Shown in pieces: positions 14,638 through 15,335 of a stretch of 15,335 bases of DNA (positions are counted from its first letter, which is position 1; each line of letters opens with the position of its first letter). The translations under genes were made by a program, and so were the position numbers. The DNA comes from OPU3-GD-OMZ sp001901525 (GTDB lineage: Bacteria > Pseudomonadota > Gammaproteobacteria > Methylococcales > Methylomonadaceae), in the NCBI GenBank assembly GCA_963981505.1, contig CAXCEI010000035.1, positions 1 to 15,335 of the forward strand, in the 5' to 3' direction. The notes under the pieces were generated by a model. The model worked only from the letters and a program-made list of their open reading frames with translations, made no database searches and was not told the origin of the DNA.

Positions 14638-15335
14638 ATGTTCTCAAAATATCGCTCCCTTTCCGGCTTGTGCTTGCTGGCACTGTCTGTTTTCTCAACC
14701 CACGCGCAGGCCCTGACTGTTGATGAATTAGCGGCACAATTTGAAAGCTATAAAAAACAACAAGCCCTTGAATTTGAAAAAATTCGCTCCGAAAACCAAG
14801 CGTTAGTCGCGCAAAATAAAACCTTAAAAAAAGCACTCAAAAACACCCAGGCACAGGTTGAAAACAATGCGGTTGCTTTTGAAACGGTTGCGGATGCCTT
14901 TGCCGAGAGTGGCGGCGGCTCGAGTTGGACTAATGACACCAGTATCGGGGGCTATGGTGAACTGCACTACACCAACTTAAGTACCGAAGATGACACACAT
15001 AAAGAAGAAGTTGATTTTCATCGCTATGTGCTTTTCTTTAACCATGAGTTTAATGATAAATTACGCCTGTTCACGGAACTTGAACTCGAGCACTCACTTG
15101 CCGGAGACGGTAAAAAGGGCGAGATTGAACTTGAGCAAGCGTGGATGCAATACGATATAACCCATAATGCGGCAGTCCGCGCAGGGATCTTATTGATGCC
15201 CGTAGGTATTTTGAATGAAATCCACGAGCCGGATACTTTTTATGGGGTCGACCGCAACTTAGTGGAAACAAAGATTATTCCAGCGACCTGGTGGGAAGCG
15301 GGATTAGCCGGTCAGTATCAATTTGATAATGGCCT
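14638..15335 (+). CDS. OprO/OprP-type porin with N-terminal coiled coil (3' end cut by window)
   Basis: This is an outer-membrane beta-barrel of the phosphate-selective porin O/P (Porin_O_P) family, open to the window end: 232 codons plus 2 bases, so the C-terminal part is missing. A signal peptide (1-25, LCLLALSVFSTHAQA|LT) is followed by a charged coiled-coil stretch (about 28-80, with FEKIRSENQALVAQNKTLKK). Barrel strands start at SIGGYGELHY and continue through DFHRYVLFFNHEFND, FTELELEHSLAG, IELEQAWMQYDI and AAVRAGILLMPVGILNEIHEP, the last being typical of the family. The ATG follows an in-frame TAG two codons upstream and has no Shine-Dalgarno sequence. The upstream Fur box suggests iron-controlled expression. 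The substrate is unknown; phosphate is only the family name's history. Confidence 0.87.
   Translation, partial: MFSKYRSLSGLCLLALSVFSTHAQALTVDELAAQFESYKKQQALEFEKIRSENQALVAQNKTLKKALKNTQAQVENNAVAFETVADAFAESGGGSSWTNDTSIGGYGELHYTNLSTEDDTHKEEVDFHRYVLFFNHEFNDKLRLFTELELEHSLAGDGKKGEIELEQAWMQYDITHNAAVRAGILLMPVGILNEIHEPDTFYGVDRNLVETKIIPATWWEAGLAGQYQFDNG

Noticed and set aside
1..15335. A hidden defence island, prophage, mobile element or CRISPR array.
   Set aside because: Every gene is a recognised housekeeping or transport family, no gap exceeds about 140 bases, and no integrase, transposase, att-like repeat or spacer array is visible.

Overview
The window is a stretch of ordinary gammaproteobacterial chromosome, with moderate GC (estimated by eye in the low-to-mid 40s percent). 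The order yebC-ruvC-ruvA-ruvB-ybgC-tolQ-tolR-tolA-tolB-pal-cpoB-queE-queC-tRNA-Lys is the arrangement known from Pseudomonas and relatives. HemJ, a long SerA with an ACT domain and a stand-alone SerB suggest an environmental gammaproteobacterium rather than an enteric one. I cannot fix the order or genus from the sequence alone.

Left and centre (about 1-12061) are all on the minus strand, so transcription runs right to left. serA and serB (two of the three serine biosynthesis steps) overlap by ATGA. After a 68-base gap with a possible extended -10 promoter come yebC and the Holliday-junction genes ruvC, ruvA and ruvB. These lead into ybgC and the complete envelope-constriction set tolQRAB-pal-cpoB. 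Then come queE and queC (preQ0 synthesis for queuosine) and finally a tRNA-Lys(UUU) with its own strong promoter. Junctions are tight: ATGA at serA/serB and ruvA/ruvB, TTGA at ruvB/ybgC, TAATG at ybgC/tolQ and tolQ/tolR, and abutting or short gaps elsewhere. This implies strong translational coupling.

A 134-base divergent spacer separates this block from plus-strand genes on the right. These are a membrane-anchored TlpA-type thioredoxin with a TTG start, the haem-synthesis oxidase hemJ, a MATE-family efflux transporter, and the 5' part of an OprO/OprP-type porin cut by the window end. The porin is preceded by a near-perfect Fur box lying over a sigma70-like promoter.

I found no mobile element, CRISPR array, prophage or defence system, and nothing I would call an undescribed system. 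The points most worth a second look are an in-frame 144-base tandem duplication in cpoB, which adds a second acidic segment between signal peptide and coiled coil, and the Fur-controlled, coiled-coil-bearing porin. Lesser points are non-ATG starts and a few changed residues in YbgC and TolA.
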